64,000 nucleotides of DNA from Rotaria macrura (Eukaryota > Rotifera > Eurotatoria > Philodinida > Philodinidae), in NCBI GenBank assembly GCA_900239685.1, contig OENT01000268.1, positions 6,352-70,351 on the forward strand, given 5' to 3'. This document shows positions 1 to 12,870 of the stretch, in pieces. The notes under the pieces were generated by a model. The model had not been told where the DNA came from. It saw only the letters and a list, made by a program, of their open reading frames with translations, and made no database searches. Position 1 is the first letter of the stretch. The number at the start of each line of letters is the position of its first letter. The position numbers and the translations under genes were made by a program.

Positions 1-3000
1 ACATAACATAAGCAAAATCTTGAGTAGCCTTCTTTGATTTCAAAACATGGAAGCGGCTGTGCTGTAGAAAATCGATCGTTTTCACAAGTCATCAATCGTA
101 CCATTTCTCACTAATGTTCGACGAATAAAAGAGTGAACGGATTATACCCAAGAATTCACGCGGTTCGTTTTATTCCGCGATCGAGGCTCTATGTTTTAGC
201 ATACTGCATGAGAAGAACATCCTGTGCCTTCCAGAAACATAATCGTCGTAAACACGTGTGGTGTACAATTTTCGACGTTTGTTTTCACAAGAAGTTGACA
301 GTGCTGAGAAATCCGTTGGACTAACTTTGCTGTAGTACATCCAAATGTCTGGACGATTCAGGTTTGGTGGTTTTAGATTGCGATCTCTGAAACGCACGTA
401 AGAAATGAAAAGTCGAAATTTTCATTTGTGCCGCGCTCACTGAAATGATCGTTGGTTCTGTCATGCGCGTTCTCTTCCAGGAGAGAAAAATCTCGTTTCG
501 AACAACATAACTCGATAAGCTATTCAGATTCAGAACGTTCAGAAAATAAATCTGCCACAACGATGCCAATTAAACATTAGTCACTGATGGCGATGTTCGA
601 CACATGTGCTCTTGCATATTCACACGAACTGAAAATTTTCACAAGCCCACATTTATCTGCAGATTGCTATTCATCTTCCTAGACTCTGCAACAAACTGAG
701 AATGTCTTCATACTAAAAGGCGGTCCAATAAATGACCTTGAACTTGTCCCGCTGTTAAATTCAGCATTCCCTTGAGACAGATCGAATTGGAACTATTTCA
801 ACAAACGTAAAACTCGAAGACAAACCGCATAGGAGTTGGTCGCACAAGATCATCAATGTTCCACCGTTAAATATTTGACATCGAGGATTGTGAACCTAAA
901 GATAAATAACAGTCTCAGATACGTCTCTTTATTGATTATCGTTTTCCGAACGGGTATTAATTAATCAGTTGCTGCTGCTTACGTCATTGCTCTGTATTAG
1001 AAAACGAAGAGCTGTCTTTCATGAATTCAATAAGAAAACGATTGGTCGAGAGCGACTGCGAGTTTCTTTTTTCATAAAAGGAGCCGATGATCATGTTTCG
1101 GACGACATTCCCTTTTAGGTCAACGAACATGAACAGTTCGACGAACGAGTCAACAACGATTGACAAGTTAACAGCGATGGATTTCTTCGAATGATTTTCT
1201 TGACAAACATGCATTGCGACAGCAACATCCTCATGATAGAAACTCAAGCGAGAAACGGTGAAACTGAAGTTCAGCAAACTACTTTAAGGTCACGGAGAGG
1301 TACTATGAAGTGTGTTTAAGTCCTTTTAAGTAACCCAAATTAATTCCAAGAACAAAGGACGCCGTCTTTCTCCCTGTAAGAACTTAAAAGTTCGACTGAT
1401 GGTCGAACGCTAAACGGGTTTTTCAGAAGATATCTTTTTCGGTCGATGTTGACTTAGCGAGAAAGATTCGAAGAAGATGACCGTTCAACGATCGTTGTCA
1501 ACGTCCAATATCGAGTCTGTTATCAACTTGTTGAGAGTTGTATCAATAAAAAACATGACTAGGTTATAAATTTGAGCAGCACATCACTCAGAGAGCAACA
1601 CAGGGCACATTGACTGTCGACGATCGATTCCGTCTGTTTCCCGACAAACATGTTTTCCGTAGGGACGAATGTCTACGACGAGTTACCTCATTGTCTGACA
1701 ATCAGTATATTCACGAGCTTTTATCTACGTTTTCGTCCTAAGAAGGTGAACCCAGATGGTTTCACCATTTTAAACGGTAGGTAAGTTTCACTTTCTTTCA
1801 CTTTCGGCAAACGGAAAGAGAAAATCGACGATATTCTTCAAAATTTAATCAAGAAAGATGAGTGTTAAATGCTTGAACAAGTATGTTCAAAATTCTAGAA
1901 TACTTTTTGGTTTTTTTTCCTGTAAACGACTCCAGAGACGATGTTCGTCTAAGTCTTAGTGAATCTTTCTTCTCTTAATATTACCAGATTTGTTTTTGTA
2001 TCTCTACCTCCCACAATTCATAAATGAAAGGTATACACTATTAACTGCTTGACCAAGTCAGTTCGGTCACAATTGAGCTATCGGACGAGGACAACTCACC
2101 GCTCGCTCCTGTGTTTATCGAAAATCAAAACTTGTCAAAATTGAGCATTCTGTTAAATCTATTCAACCGAATCGTTCTCAGCGACTACAGGAGAATTCTT
2201 TCCCAGATTTCGTCAGTCTCATTACAGGCAAGATCTCTCGTGCCATGCTTAATCAACAACTAAACGAGAATTGGTTTTCTAAGCTAAATTCTCAAATTGG
2301 GAAAGTTTTCTCTCTCGCTTAACAGCAAATCGGTGTTAACTGTTGCTTCGTTCGGGATAAGGTGGAAGACGTCTGATGACGATGGCGGTTATGTGAGAAG
2401 GCTTTGAAATGAGGTGGATTAGTCAATCCACGTTGGTATGGGCGATCGTAATCGGATTGAATGAAGTCGGTTAAAAAGAAGAACATTGAATCCTTGATTT
2501 TTGCCGTGAGAGAGAACAATGTGGCCTGTCGACACGCCATGTGGACATGCTAGAATAAAAACTGTCACTGATATTGCCTGTTTAGCGGAAACAATAATTG
2601 CAACGCCATCATCCTCGACTATTGTCAATGAACATGTTCGCACACGATTATCGATGCATTTTTCATTGAAATACAGAATTGTCCTTGGAAAAGAAAATCT
2701 TCGAAAACGAACTGTTCTTGCAAGTTCACTTGGAAATTATCGGGCGCAAACAAATTCTTGAGTTTTGTCGAACGATGAAAAGTTCAACAGAATGAACAAG
2801 TCGAAGTTGTCTGTTGATTCACTTCGACCTGTTTTAGTTTAAACGAGCAGATCAATGTGATTGAGAATAGCTCACATCTATTATGAGAGTACGCTGGCGC
2901 GTTTTCGACGTTCAATCGAGTTTTCAGTTCAACGCGTTAATAAACGGAATCAAAGCAAGTTTTTCCTGTAACAAAAATGAAGAAAAATAAGGTCCGGGAA

Positions 3001-3039
3001 ACAAACGTCGACCGGAGAACAGAAAACTAGGAGAAGAGA

Positions 3040-3126
3040 GAGAAAAGGAAAAGGAAAAGGAGAAGAAAATTCTTTGTCTTCTTCATCTTGCTCGGGGAAT
3101 GAATCTGGGAGAGAGAGAGAGAAAGA
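3040..3126. repeat. purine-rich low-complexity tract (GA/GGAAAA)
   Basis: The plus strand is almost pure purine, with runs of gaga and repeated ggaaaa units followed, after a short gap, by a perfect (GA) stretch near 3110-3122. It is simple-sequence DNA without coding signal. Confidence 0.7.
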
Positions 3127-4294
3127 CCAAGTGTCGAACAAGTTTATCGACGTTTATTTTGGTTTGAGTAAAACAACATTCTCTCGGAGCAGTTTCTCAT
3201 CTCCTTTCGTTTTAGTCGAGCGAACAAATAAATATCGATTCGTCTTCCCAAATATTACATATTAATAACAAAAACTCGTCCTTTGTCGAATCAACATTGC
3301 TGTAACATACCAAAGATAATTTTCTTAGGATTTTATTTGTTCGATATTTAGCGATTCGAAAAATCGTCGGCAGACTCAACAGTCGTTTGACATTCGATGT
3401 GGACGTCGATATTCGTCAGCGTCTGTTTACAGAGCAATTCTTTGCGATTTAATAAAAGAAAATTGGGCTTCTCTTCAAATTTTGTTACGATGGCAAGAGG
3501 TTAAAATAATATATAATACCTGTACTTGTCAAAGAGTGTTTGTCCGATGGAAGAACTCGTCGAATGATTTGTCGGTAATTAGTTGCTTTTGAAATTGAGC
3601 GTGTACGTCGAACGAGTTGACTTGAAGTGGCGGGAGCAGGTGTTTGTTTGGATGGAGATCGTTGCCAAGATGGACACACATTCAACAATGACGATCTCGA
3701 ACTCTTATTCTTCTTACCAGCTGCATTTTATTTTCACTCGATTTTTTTTCTTTTTTTGCTAACATCAGATGGTTGAGTGAGTCCGCCTTCTTTTTTCTCT
3801 TCTCTTATTAAAGAGAGCGAGCATGGCGAGAACAAGAACTACTCGCTTCGCTAAAAGGAAGAAAAATCAATCTGACTGAAAGTTCGCGCAACGTTCGTTT
3901 AAATAATTCGCCGTAATCAGATCATTTCGTTTCTCAATCAAATAAACCGTCGATTGAAAACCAAACTCTACACGAAAGCGACAACTCTGAATTTTTTTCG
4001 ATTGAATTTTTCATCGATGCATTTTTATTCTCAAGATGTTTGACGTGTGACCAAATCAGAAGCGTTATTTGCTTCGATTCAAATCGAATCATCGACGAAG
4101 AGTCGAACGTCAGTTTATTTAACCTGCTTCATGTTTCGAACAAATGTCGATATTCGATAAACAATTGTCATTTTGTTTTCCTTTTGAATAAGAAAAGATT
4201 CAACTTGACGATTGACTCATATCGGTGACAGAAGAGTTGTTTGCTCGTTGCTACGGTCTTGTGACAGTGCTCTTTAACTTATTTGAGGTAAACT

Positions 4295-4350
4295 AAAAGA
4301 AGAAGAAAGAAAAAGAAAAAGAAAAAGAAAAAGAAAAAGAAAAAGAAAAG
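4295..4350. repeat. (AAAAAG)n microsatellite
   Basis: About eight near-perfect tandem copies of the hexamer aaaaag follow a short aag-rich lead-in. The tract is in non-coding DNA and is likely length-variable. Confidence 0.85.
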
Positions 4351-5130
4351 AACGAAGAATTTGAGAAACTTCTGAAGTGATCGTTATATTGATCGAATGC
4401 GTTTCGATAACGTAAAATCTTATTCTCATTGAAACTCAACTTCGAAACAAAATAAATTCAACGAAAAATCATTTCGCCTGCAAGAATTTCTTCGTCCGCC
4501 GAAGAATGAGAGCTTCCTCAAAAGCTTCCACTTTATCTCCTTGTCGCAGACCAATCAGGATCAATAATAATGAGAATTATATTCGAACGTAACCAATTAA
4601 ATAAATCAGTTGCTTATTTGACATGACATTCAGCAGGATATACGTATATATATACATATGAAATTCCAGTATTGTTGTTCCTCTCGTCTAGCCTTCAAGA
4701 TTTAATCTGATGAGAGAAAAGGATCTCTCGGATTCAATAAATGATTTTGGTCGTCTCATCACCGGCCGTTTTACTTTTCGCAGATTTATTCCTTATCTAA
4801 GAGCTGTTTGTTGATTAGAACTATTCGAACGGTTTCTTCAAAAATGAGTGCTTACCAAGTCGCCCGAGTGAGGTTTCGAGAGAAGTGTTCTCGGTCAATA
4901 AAAAGTGCATATTCTTAGTCACCATGGTTGATTACCCCCGTCCCCATCGAAAACCCGAGAGTGTACCTCCGGCCATAAGCAAAACAAATTTCAATAATTA
5001 TCAATGGTTATTAATGAAGAAAGAACGAAAAGAAATCACACTCTTCGCACGGGATTCCAACCTTTGTCGTATTATCGACGATCATAGTCCTGACCTACAA
5101 TTTGAACTACCCATATGAAATAAAATAATT

Positions 5131-6634
5131 GCAAAAAATGATGTAAATTAACATCATTTTAATGAAAAATTTTGCTGCGAGTAACGATGTCGAAAATTAA
5201 AAAGATGCTATCTTTCATCGTGAAACGGACATACTCCTTCAGTATTTTTTTTAAAATTACGCATGATTTTGGCGCGTGAATCACGGCATTAAAATGATTT
5301 CGTTTTCACCAAAATCATGTTCATGAAATGATTAATATTAATTCGATGCTACTAGGTAGGGATGCACTGGAGAGAAAACGGTGAAGCCGGTACATTAACA
5401 TGGCTGGATTACGTTAACATAGAGTCGTCTGAATATATAAGAAAGCGGTCGTAACGATATACTTGAAAACGCATTCCCTACCACTAGGAAGAACTGCAAG
5501 CAGCATCTGAGTTTTTCGCAAAGCTCAGCCCTAAGTGCCCTTCGTTGGGCTGTGCGATGAACTGCGAGAGTCCTTCATTCAACGGAGTCGTATAGACTAG
5601 TTACCCTGCATAATACATAAATTCAGGTGAAATCAGCAGGGCTGGAAATCCTCTCTGTTCTTACAGATTTCTTCTTTTTCGGCGATGGCATGGGTAAGGA
5701 CACCGTGTAGGAGGGATTCCAATTCACCATTAATATTACGGATTCTTAATCGATTTCACGCGTGAGAACGATTTTTCATTAAAATTGGGCAAGATGTTTC
5801 CAATAAAAAGTATAATTCCAGCAGTTGCCGGAATTTTACTGAAAAACAATGAAAGTCATCTAGCGATTTTCATTTTTTGCGAAAACCTTAATTACTGATA
5901 TAAAATGGTGAAGGAAAAGCTAAACCATTCCAGTGATTTCCAGTTTTCGGAAAAACGTTCCGTAAAGATATGATAACGATGCCAAAAAAATGACACTAGC
6001 AGCATTAGAACGGTTTTGTGGACACACGAAAATCATGTACTGAAAATGATACGGAAATGACGAAAGTCATGTGGGGGATTTTATTTTTCGACAGTAAGGA
6101 AATTCATGAGATGCAAACAATGGAAACATAATGAAACTAATTAAGTGATTTTGATTTTTCGGGAAAACAAGTATTCATGAGATGAAAGGGATTGAAAAAT
6201 AATGAACGTTTCGTGATAAGTTCGATTTTTGTGAAATTATCTAAGTCATCGAATTTTTCTCAGAATAATTTTGAAAATAACCATTTAACTGATATTATAT
6301 TGACTATTTTATTCCCTGGGTATACTTCCTGTGACTCCTATATTTTCGAAAACGTCCTATTTTTGCCCTACACTTTCATAAGAATACCTATTCTCCCTGT
6401 ATTTTATCGAAAAATGTACAAAGTTTCCGAAAAACTCATCATATTGCTATTGTCTTTAGACAAAGAAAAATGTTTTTTATGCGTACAATCATGTGTTCTG
6501 GATAAATTCTTGTATTATCGCGACATTCGTTTGAAACAGTACTTTCTCTTTCGTCTGTTTAATGGGCTGACTGAGACATTGTTTAATACTGAACACAAAA
6601 TACAAAATAGTTCAAAGGAAAAAAAAATTGACAA
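5131..6634. other. AT-rich repeat-like intergenic DNA
   Basis: Composition differs from the flanks: TCGA words become rare and aaaatcatg/atgatttt words are frequent. A palindrome of AATGATGT and ACATCATT lies near 5138-5158. An imperfect inverted pair occurs at 5352-5365 and 5471-5487, and a GC-containing hairpin (AGCCC 5527-5531 with GGGCT 5547-5551) follows. The frame at 6192-6671 opens with TTG rather than ATG and runs into the next element, so I do not call it a gene. This is probably decayed mobile DNA. Confidence 0.4.
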
Positions 6635-8062
6635 CAGTGGCGGCGGAGCCATTGAGACCCGTGAGGCTTGAGCCTCACCTAGCTGTTAACTGGAGAGGCT
6701 CAGCCTCACTTGAATTCGGAGTGAATATCGTTATTTTGTATTCAAAGAATGTGTTATGTTAAGCGCCTGACACGTTCATATACATATTCTCGCATATATC
6801 TATGTTCACAAGTCAATAGTCTTGTCTCTATTCTTTCCGAAATCGTTTTCTGCGGAGTATTTAGCAGTGAAGTTCAGTCAGAACTCTTTCTATCGATGAA
6901 AGAAAGATAGAAAGATTCTTAACAGAATAGCAAGAGGAATATCATTCTGCTGTTCTTTCCGGTCGATATAAATTTCTAATACTCATTTTATCGTGCATTC
7001 GTTCACACAAGGCCAAACCGTTAATATGATGAAATGAAGAAGAAATATTGAAATGCATGCGGCCGCTATATGTTGCAAATTAACGATAAGTATATACTAA
7101 TATCTTATGATGAAATTTATCAGTTTATTTAGCTTTTTCTAAGCGTATAAAGGATGAACTTGACGAAGAAGATTTGTAGCAGTGAGCAGTTGCTGAATAT
7201 TTCAATAGATTTTTAATCTTTTCTCGAAACACTGTCATTTCCCTATTAAAATTGTCAGTTTCATAAGTGCCTTTGTTCGCATTTTTTGTCGTGTCGTTAT
7301 TAGTATCATTCTGTGATTTTTGTCATTTGTCTATAAGGCATTGAAATAAAATTTACCATCGTATCACTATTTGTTTCAGTTATATTTTTATCGTGAAAAN
7401 AGAAAAAAACCGTAGACTATATGGAAAAGAGTCAGCCCAAGACTTCAATAAGTGTAAGATTCTTTGCAGATTAGAGATTTCTTGCCTATAGTCATCGACG
7501 ATATAAAACAAAAATCGTCACAGATTTCTCAGCAAAAACAAGAATCTGGAAAGAATAGAGAGAAGAATATTGACTTTTCAACGTAATACATAAATCATTT
7601 ATAAATATATAGCTTTTTTACTTTCATTTTCTTCATTTGGACTTTTCTCTTTCTGTCTTGTGTTGATATTTTGCCTCTTTTTCATGTTTTCTTGGCAGCG
7701 TGGTTAGTTATTTCCTAGCTGGTTTATGAACACTGTGAAAAAGAGGAAACAAAAAGTATACTAAATCGACAGCTGATTTATCAGCGTCGATCAGCGGTGA
7801 AAATAGTCAAGAAATTCCACGTGAAGATACATCACTTATCGTTGTCGATGATGAGCCAGAAGAACAGCTTTCAAAGTGTGAATTAGCCTGTTGTGCGTCA
7901 TCAACAGTGTACGTGTCGTCCACCGGATCCGAATCGCAATCAACATCGATGAAAGGGAACTGATCGTCTCAAGCATCATGGTTCAAAAGTTTCCCCTAGC
8001 TTAATTTATGTAAAAATATTTTGAGCCTCACCTAGTTTGACGACGCTCCACGCCGCCCCCTG
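6635..8062. mobile_element. degenerate hAT-like DNA transposon, non-autonomous
   Basis: The two ends are inverted and similar. The left end reads CAGTGGCGGCGGAGCC and the right end, read inwards on the minus strand, reads CAGGGGGCGGCGTGGAGCG. Next to each end is a GAGGCT/AGCCTC-type palindrome, for example GTGAGGCTTGAGCCTCAC at 6661-6678 and a matching CTAGGTGAGGCTC near the right end. CAGTGGCGG-type termini are typical of hAT elements. The flanking octamers (attgacaa and attgtttg) agree only in part, so a target-site duplication is not firm. Inside, a Ser/Glu-rich open frame (7754-7963, plus) resembles the charged N-terminus seen in hAT transposase genes, but no catalytic domain remains. An N at 7400 marks an assembly join within it. 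Confidence 0.5.
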
Positions 8063-10751
8063 ATTGTTTGTAATAATTATGTGGCGCAATCTCGCCTATA
8101 CTTGGCATTTATCGATAGAAAATAATTTGAGCATCTAAGACATTCTTATAGATTTCAATAGAGAAAAATCTTTGCATCCAATGAACCTATTTGCGTCGAA
8201 TCTAATTCGGCTTTTAATGCACTTTCATATGAAAAGCCGATTTTGAAGGGTTATGGAGAGAACTTCAGCGTTGTCTTACTATCCGATGAGATTTAAAATA
8301 TGAGGTGATACTTGTGATCATTATAGACTTTGTTCTATATGATTGTAAAGAGTTCAAGCAAAAAGGTGATCGAAACCTTTTCCCGATGCCTGAGGGGCTT
8401 CCCAAGTGTAGAAAAGATTGAGTTATGATACAATGCAAAATAAAATTGTGAAAAATAACAAGCGATGAATGCTGATTATCGGAACAATAAAATTAGGTTG
8501 AGATTTTTTGGGAATTCATGTCCGTAGTGTGGCGCAGCCGCCTTAATTATGAGAAATAGTAATAGTCTTTTTCATGTATTTATCTTTTCAAAGTTTCTGA
8601 TCTACTTTATTGTTATTTATTGTATTCGTGAAAAATTTTTATAATGATCCGCGAATTAGCGAGTCATTTCAGTGGAAAAAATTGCATAAGACTCTTTGGC
8701 CACGGTTAAGCTATTCACAACAGCGTTATTAAACGATTTTCAGGCAGAGAATTTCAAAGCACCAATACAATTGAACAGAAAAGATGTATAAAAATTCCTC
8801 TCTTTTCGTTATTTTTCATCGAAAATCCAATATTTTCGACAAACTGAAACTGAGAATACGTACGTCAAGGTTTTATACTTATGGTTGAAAATGCCGCTCA
8901 AATCGAATGACGGATCGACGAGTTGGTCAATGCTACCAGCTAAACGAAAAGAATTTCTGTTTTCTGTGGTTTGTGGTTTGTGCATAGATATTTCTGATGA
9001 TCGGAGCATTATTTTTTCAAACAACATTGTGTCTAAATTCTTGAAACAGATTGCTGTACAGAATATCCTGAAATGAACAACATCGAATGAATTCGATTGA
9101 GAAACTTGAGTCTCGATTTATATTGTCAGAAATGTAAGCCGGATTTTTAATTATCTGGTCGAAGTCCTGTTAGAGAATCACCAAAATTAGTATCAGCCTG
9201 CAGCAATTTTCGAGTTCTTTCGAACAGTATCAAATTCAAGATATTGTAGGTCGAAAATAGTAATAGTACAGGTGACGAATTATGCAAGTAGGATAATCGT
9301 CATGTCCTATAATATGAACTTATCGTTGTCAATTGAAACTCAGTAACATAACGTAGAAGTTCATTGAGTATAGTCTTCGATTTTCATGTAAACTTACTTT
9401 GTGAAGCTGTTTGAAATCATAGACGAATAAATTTCATTGAGATAATCGTAAAAGTAGTGCATTTATGATATTATATATTTTTGTGCACACTTCAGTCAAG
9501 TATTGATAATGGACCGGTTTGTTGCCGCAAACAGCCCCGTTCTTTCAATTTTCTTCAAGTCGGATGTGTTTTTCCATGATCTCTCTTCGACGACGTTGAA
9601 TGGCGATGACTTGATTATTTTAATGTTGAAGGATACAGTATATTAAGTTTAACTTTGTTCTAAGGCGCACACGGTCATTCAAGGAAAACGAGCGTGTCGA
9701 ATGTGTTGAGAAGCTAATTAGTAAACAAATAATAAGAAGTCATCAACTACGATCGATGCTCTGTCTGTTTGTCGAAGAACATTTCAAACGCTAATCTGAA
9801 AGTAGTCAATGAACGAATCGTTTGTTTCCATTGGTATTTTACGGGTAGATGGAATTCTCCGAATTTTTAAATCGACTGAAATTTCGGGCTTCTATTTGGT
9901 TCTTGCTTCGAAGATGTTCGCAATGAAAGATGTTTTGTAAAAACAGCATCGTTCAACAGTAGACATGTTATCATGGAACATTTAGATTGAATCAGATTCT
10001 ATCTGAAGCTATGTAAATCAATTCAAGCGTTGCAGTAGTTATATTCGGAAAGGTCGAAATGAATTTCAGTAACATCTACTGCTTTGATATAACTTTGATC
10101 GAATATCTGCTTTCTTCTTTTACCTATTGATTTGAAAAGCGTTTCCACTTGCCTTATATCTATAATGCTTGCCATTAGATTTGCTCAGATGATTTACTTA
10201 CTGAGATAAAATTTTCTCGATTGAAAATGTTTAATTAGGACAATTTCTTATCTCAAAATGCATCGTTCTTGTCGGCTCCTGAATTTCGATTCATTCGACT
10301 ACTTAAAATGTTTTTCACGAAATATTATTCAAAAAGTGCGTTTTTATTTGATCATCTCAGCACGTATTGAGCAAAACATTTCTCTCCTTTTTTATAAGAA
10401 ACGCGCTTATTTCATTCGCTAACGACTGATTTCAAAGCCAAAACTCAGCCTAACTGAAATGACCGACGTTGGATTAAAATGAAGACGTGTCGCTAGTTTA
10501 CTTAATTTATTGAATGGAACGAATGAGCGTATTTTCTTGTTAGAAAAGCAATTTATTTAATTGGTTAAAACTAAAAACTATTAAAAAGGTTCGTTGAGTA
10601 ATCTTTAAGAAAAACAAAAGTAAATAAAAGCAAAACGAGCGTTACGAAATAAAGAATAATTGAACTTTAAATAAGAGCCATTCTGAGTAAAAGCGTCGAT
10701 AGTTTTTTAGCGAACATTCGAGAATAAGAATAAGAGAAGAATGAAGCAATT
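8063..10751. other. intergenic, nothing recognised
   Basis: This is AT-rich DNA downstream of the DUF4139 gene. Short overlapping open frames at 8809-9076 on both strands show no known motif. No RNA gene was recognised. Confidence 0.5.
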
Positions 10752-12221
10752 TTAATCATTTTGGTAAGCAGTTGGACAGGGTGGCTCTTGAGCATTTCGA
10801 TATTCAATAAAAATTTCATATTTATATGTCTGTTCTTTGTTCGGCTGCAGTTCTTCATTGAGAATTTGAAACCCTTCGCTAAGTAAATTCATTTTGTTAT
10901 CTAATTTTTCATCGTCATTTTTTGGATGAATCGTGAATTTGGTCGAAGATATTATTTCTTTATATTCATATTTAACTGGCTTTGATTTTGAGTTCTTGAT
11001 CGTTAAACATATTGAATACGAAGCTGAATCACGCTTCTGTGATAAAACTTTAACATCTCGAACGAACGAAACATCTGGATCATTTCCACAATCTAAATCT
11101 TGTTTTTCGCCCTGTGATAAATCACATAGATGCGTTTGTCCGACAACTCTACCGTCTTCTCGTATCGTAACAGTACCTTTCGGTAGGAATTTATCCGATG
11201 AAATTCGATACTTCCTTTGAAATTTCCCTTTTTCTGTTCTTTCTTGAAAATAATTAATCAAGCCGGCGTATTTTTCTAATACGATGTTTGGTTTAACAAA
11301 AGGAAGCGAAAACGTCGATTGTTGAATGAGAACAAATGGTTGATCAATAGAATACCAATAAAGTCCAGCTAGTTCTCCCTCAGCTACGATTTTCGGAGCG
11401 GCTCCTGATGACGAACAACAACAACATTCTTGTAGACAACAACACCGAGTGTTATAGGCACGTGAAATTTGTCCAGATTCTTGCAAATTAACGTCGCCAC
11501 CAAATAATTCTGTATGTTTTATTTTGTAATCACGTTTCGTATTGTTGGTCATGTCAGCCCAAGCTTCGAATTGATGATTATCACTTTCAGCTTTTAAATT
11601 ATATCGTGGCGACCATGTTATGCCTTTTGCACGAAAGAAAAAGAAATGGCAGTACAAGGCACAAAGACGGAAAGAAGGGAATGCAGAGATAAAACCGTGC
11701 TTTTACCATGAATAAGATAGGAAAGTGTTGCTTCACCGGCTTGTTTCAAAGCAAAAGTAACTTCCTGACCTTCTTCCTCTGGAATATGAACATATTCAAG
11801 TTCGTGGTGTTGAGCGCGAAGAAATCGACCTGTTTTAACGTCTTTTAATAATAGATCATTCGGTCGAATGACTAAACATTCGATTGGTTCTTCGCGGGGT
11901 CGTCGAATAAAAACAGTTTGATTTTCTAAATTGTTCGCTTTCGTCACGCTATTTTGGCTGTGAACTGGAATGCCTTCAACGTTGAGACTTCCGTTGACTA
12001 TTTGATCATACACTTCACGTGGAAAATACATTTTAAAATTCTTTTCAATTAAACGCAAAACGAACATGATTCATGTAATCAGATTTCAAATGCTTCAGTT
12101 CTCTTACTTGGGGTGCATTGAATTTTTCTCGAATTTCAGTAAATGACGGATAAATACGGAGTTCAGTAAAAGATGGAAAGATCTTTTCTTTCTCTTTTCC
12201 ACTAGTTGAATCTGTACTCAT
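10752..12221 (-). CDS. DUF4139 domain protein (F37C4.5-like)
   Basis: Function is unknown. The family (DUF4139, as in C. elegans F37C4.5) occurs in bacteria and many animals. Three exons are predicted on the minus strand: 12221-12108, 12040-11707 and 11623-10752, giving 439 residues. Intron 1 (67 bp) opens with GTAAGAG and is phase 0. Intron 2 (83 bp) is phase 1 and its splice joins LSYLIHG to ITWSPRYNL, recreating the W-x-P-x-Y motif that marks the start of this domain. The ATG at 12221 was chosen because the open frame further upstream has only a GTG. The protein lacks most of the N-terminal DUF4140 region found in longer relatives, having instead a short repeated PSFTE segment. A cysteine cluster (CCCLQECCCC) in the middle is encoded by TGT-rich repeat-like DNA. 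No signal peptide or membrane segment is evident. A TTTTATTTCTAG acceptor-like site lies about 36 nt upstream of the ATG. Confidence 0.85.
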
Positions 12222-12870
12222 CTTCTGTTTTAATAATATCACTCGCTGTTTTCTATCTAGAAATAAAAGGCAATGAACAAGAGACTATAAATCTTATTCA
12301 AGAAATACTTTACTCTCTTCTGATTGATTCACTGAATCAACCAGGACTGTATTAGAATAGTTTGTTTATCCTCGTTTTCTCCATTAACTTAACGAGCTTA
12401 AATGGAGACAACCCTAATTGATTCTATGACGATAAATCAATGCGAAAGAATCTTCTAGTCGATTATTCATCGAATCACAAAATAGAAAGTAAATTAATTT
12501 TTTCTGTGTTTTTCGTTTATCGTTGCTCCATCTTCTTATGTTTGACATTGATTTCGGTATTTTTCTATACGTCGAATGACTGAAGAACGCAAGGAAAAAA
12601 GAGAAGAGGTCTTTTCTTCTCGTTCGTTCTCTCTAGGCGATTGGACGCGCGGATTGTGAAAGAGACGATTGCCATTTGTTGTTTATTTGATAAATAGGAA
12701 TGAAATGAAAGATGGCTCTGCCCTTTTATGAATATCGGATAGAAACTTGAAAATTATTTACACAAAAAAACAAACGGAAAACAAAAAATAAATAGAAGAG
12801 CGTGCAAATTGAAAAACCCGATGTGCAATACAAAGAAAGCAGAAAATAAACTAAATGATTGAAATCAAAT
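12222..12870. other. spacer between TTLL5 and the DUF4139 gene
   Basis: About 650 bp separate the TTLL5 stop codon from the next gene's start on the same strand. It is AT-rich and without a long open frame. It would hold the TTLL5 3' UTR and the promoter or trans-splice site of the DUF4139 gene. Confidence 0.5.

Larger units (their letters stand above)
1..5130. other. gene-poor stretch, nothing recognised
   Basis: I found no exon chain or known domain here. Only short open frames occur on both strands. The longest uninterrupted one (984-1277, minus, 97 codons) has no ATG start and no recognisable motif. TCGA-rich host-like DNA continues up to about 4.9 kb. Confidence 0.5.

Noticed and set aside
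6192-6671. 159-codon plus-strand open frame
   Set aside because: It begins at TTG, is AT-biased with no motif, and its end runs through the terminus of the hAT-like element.
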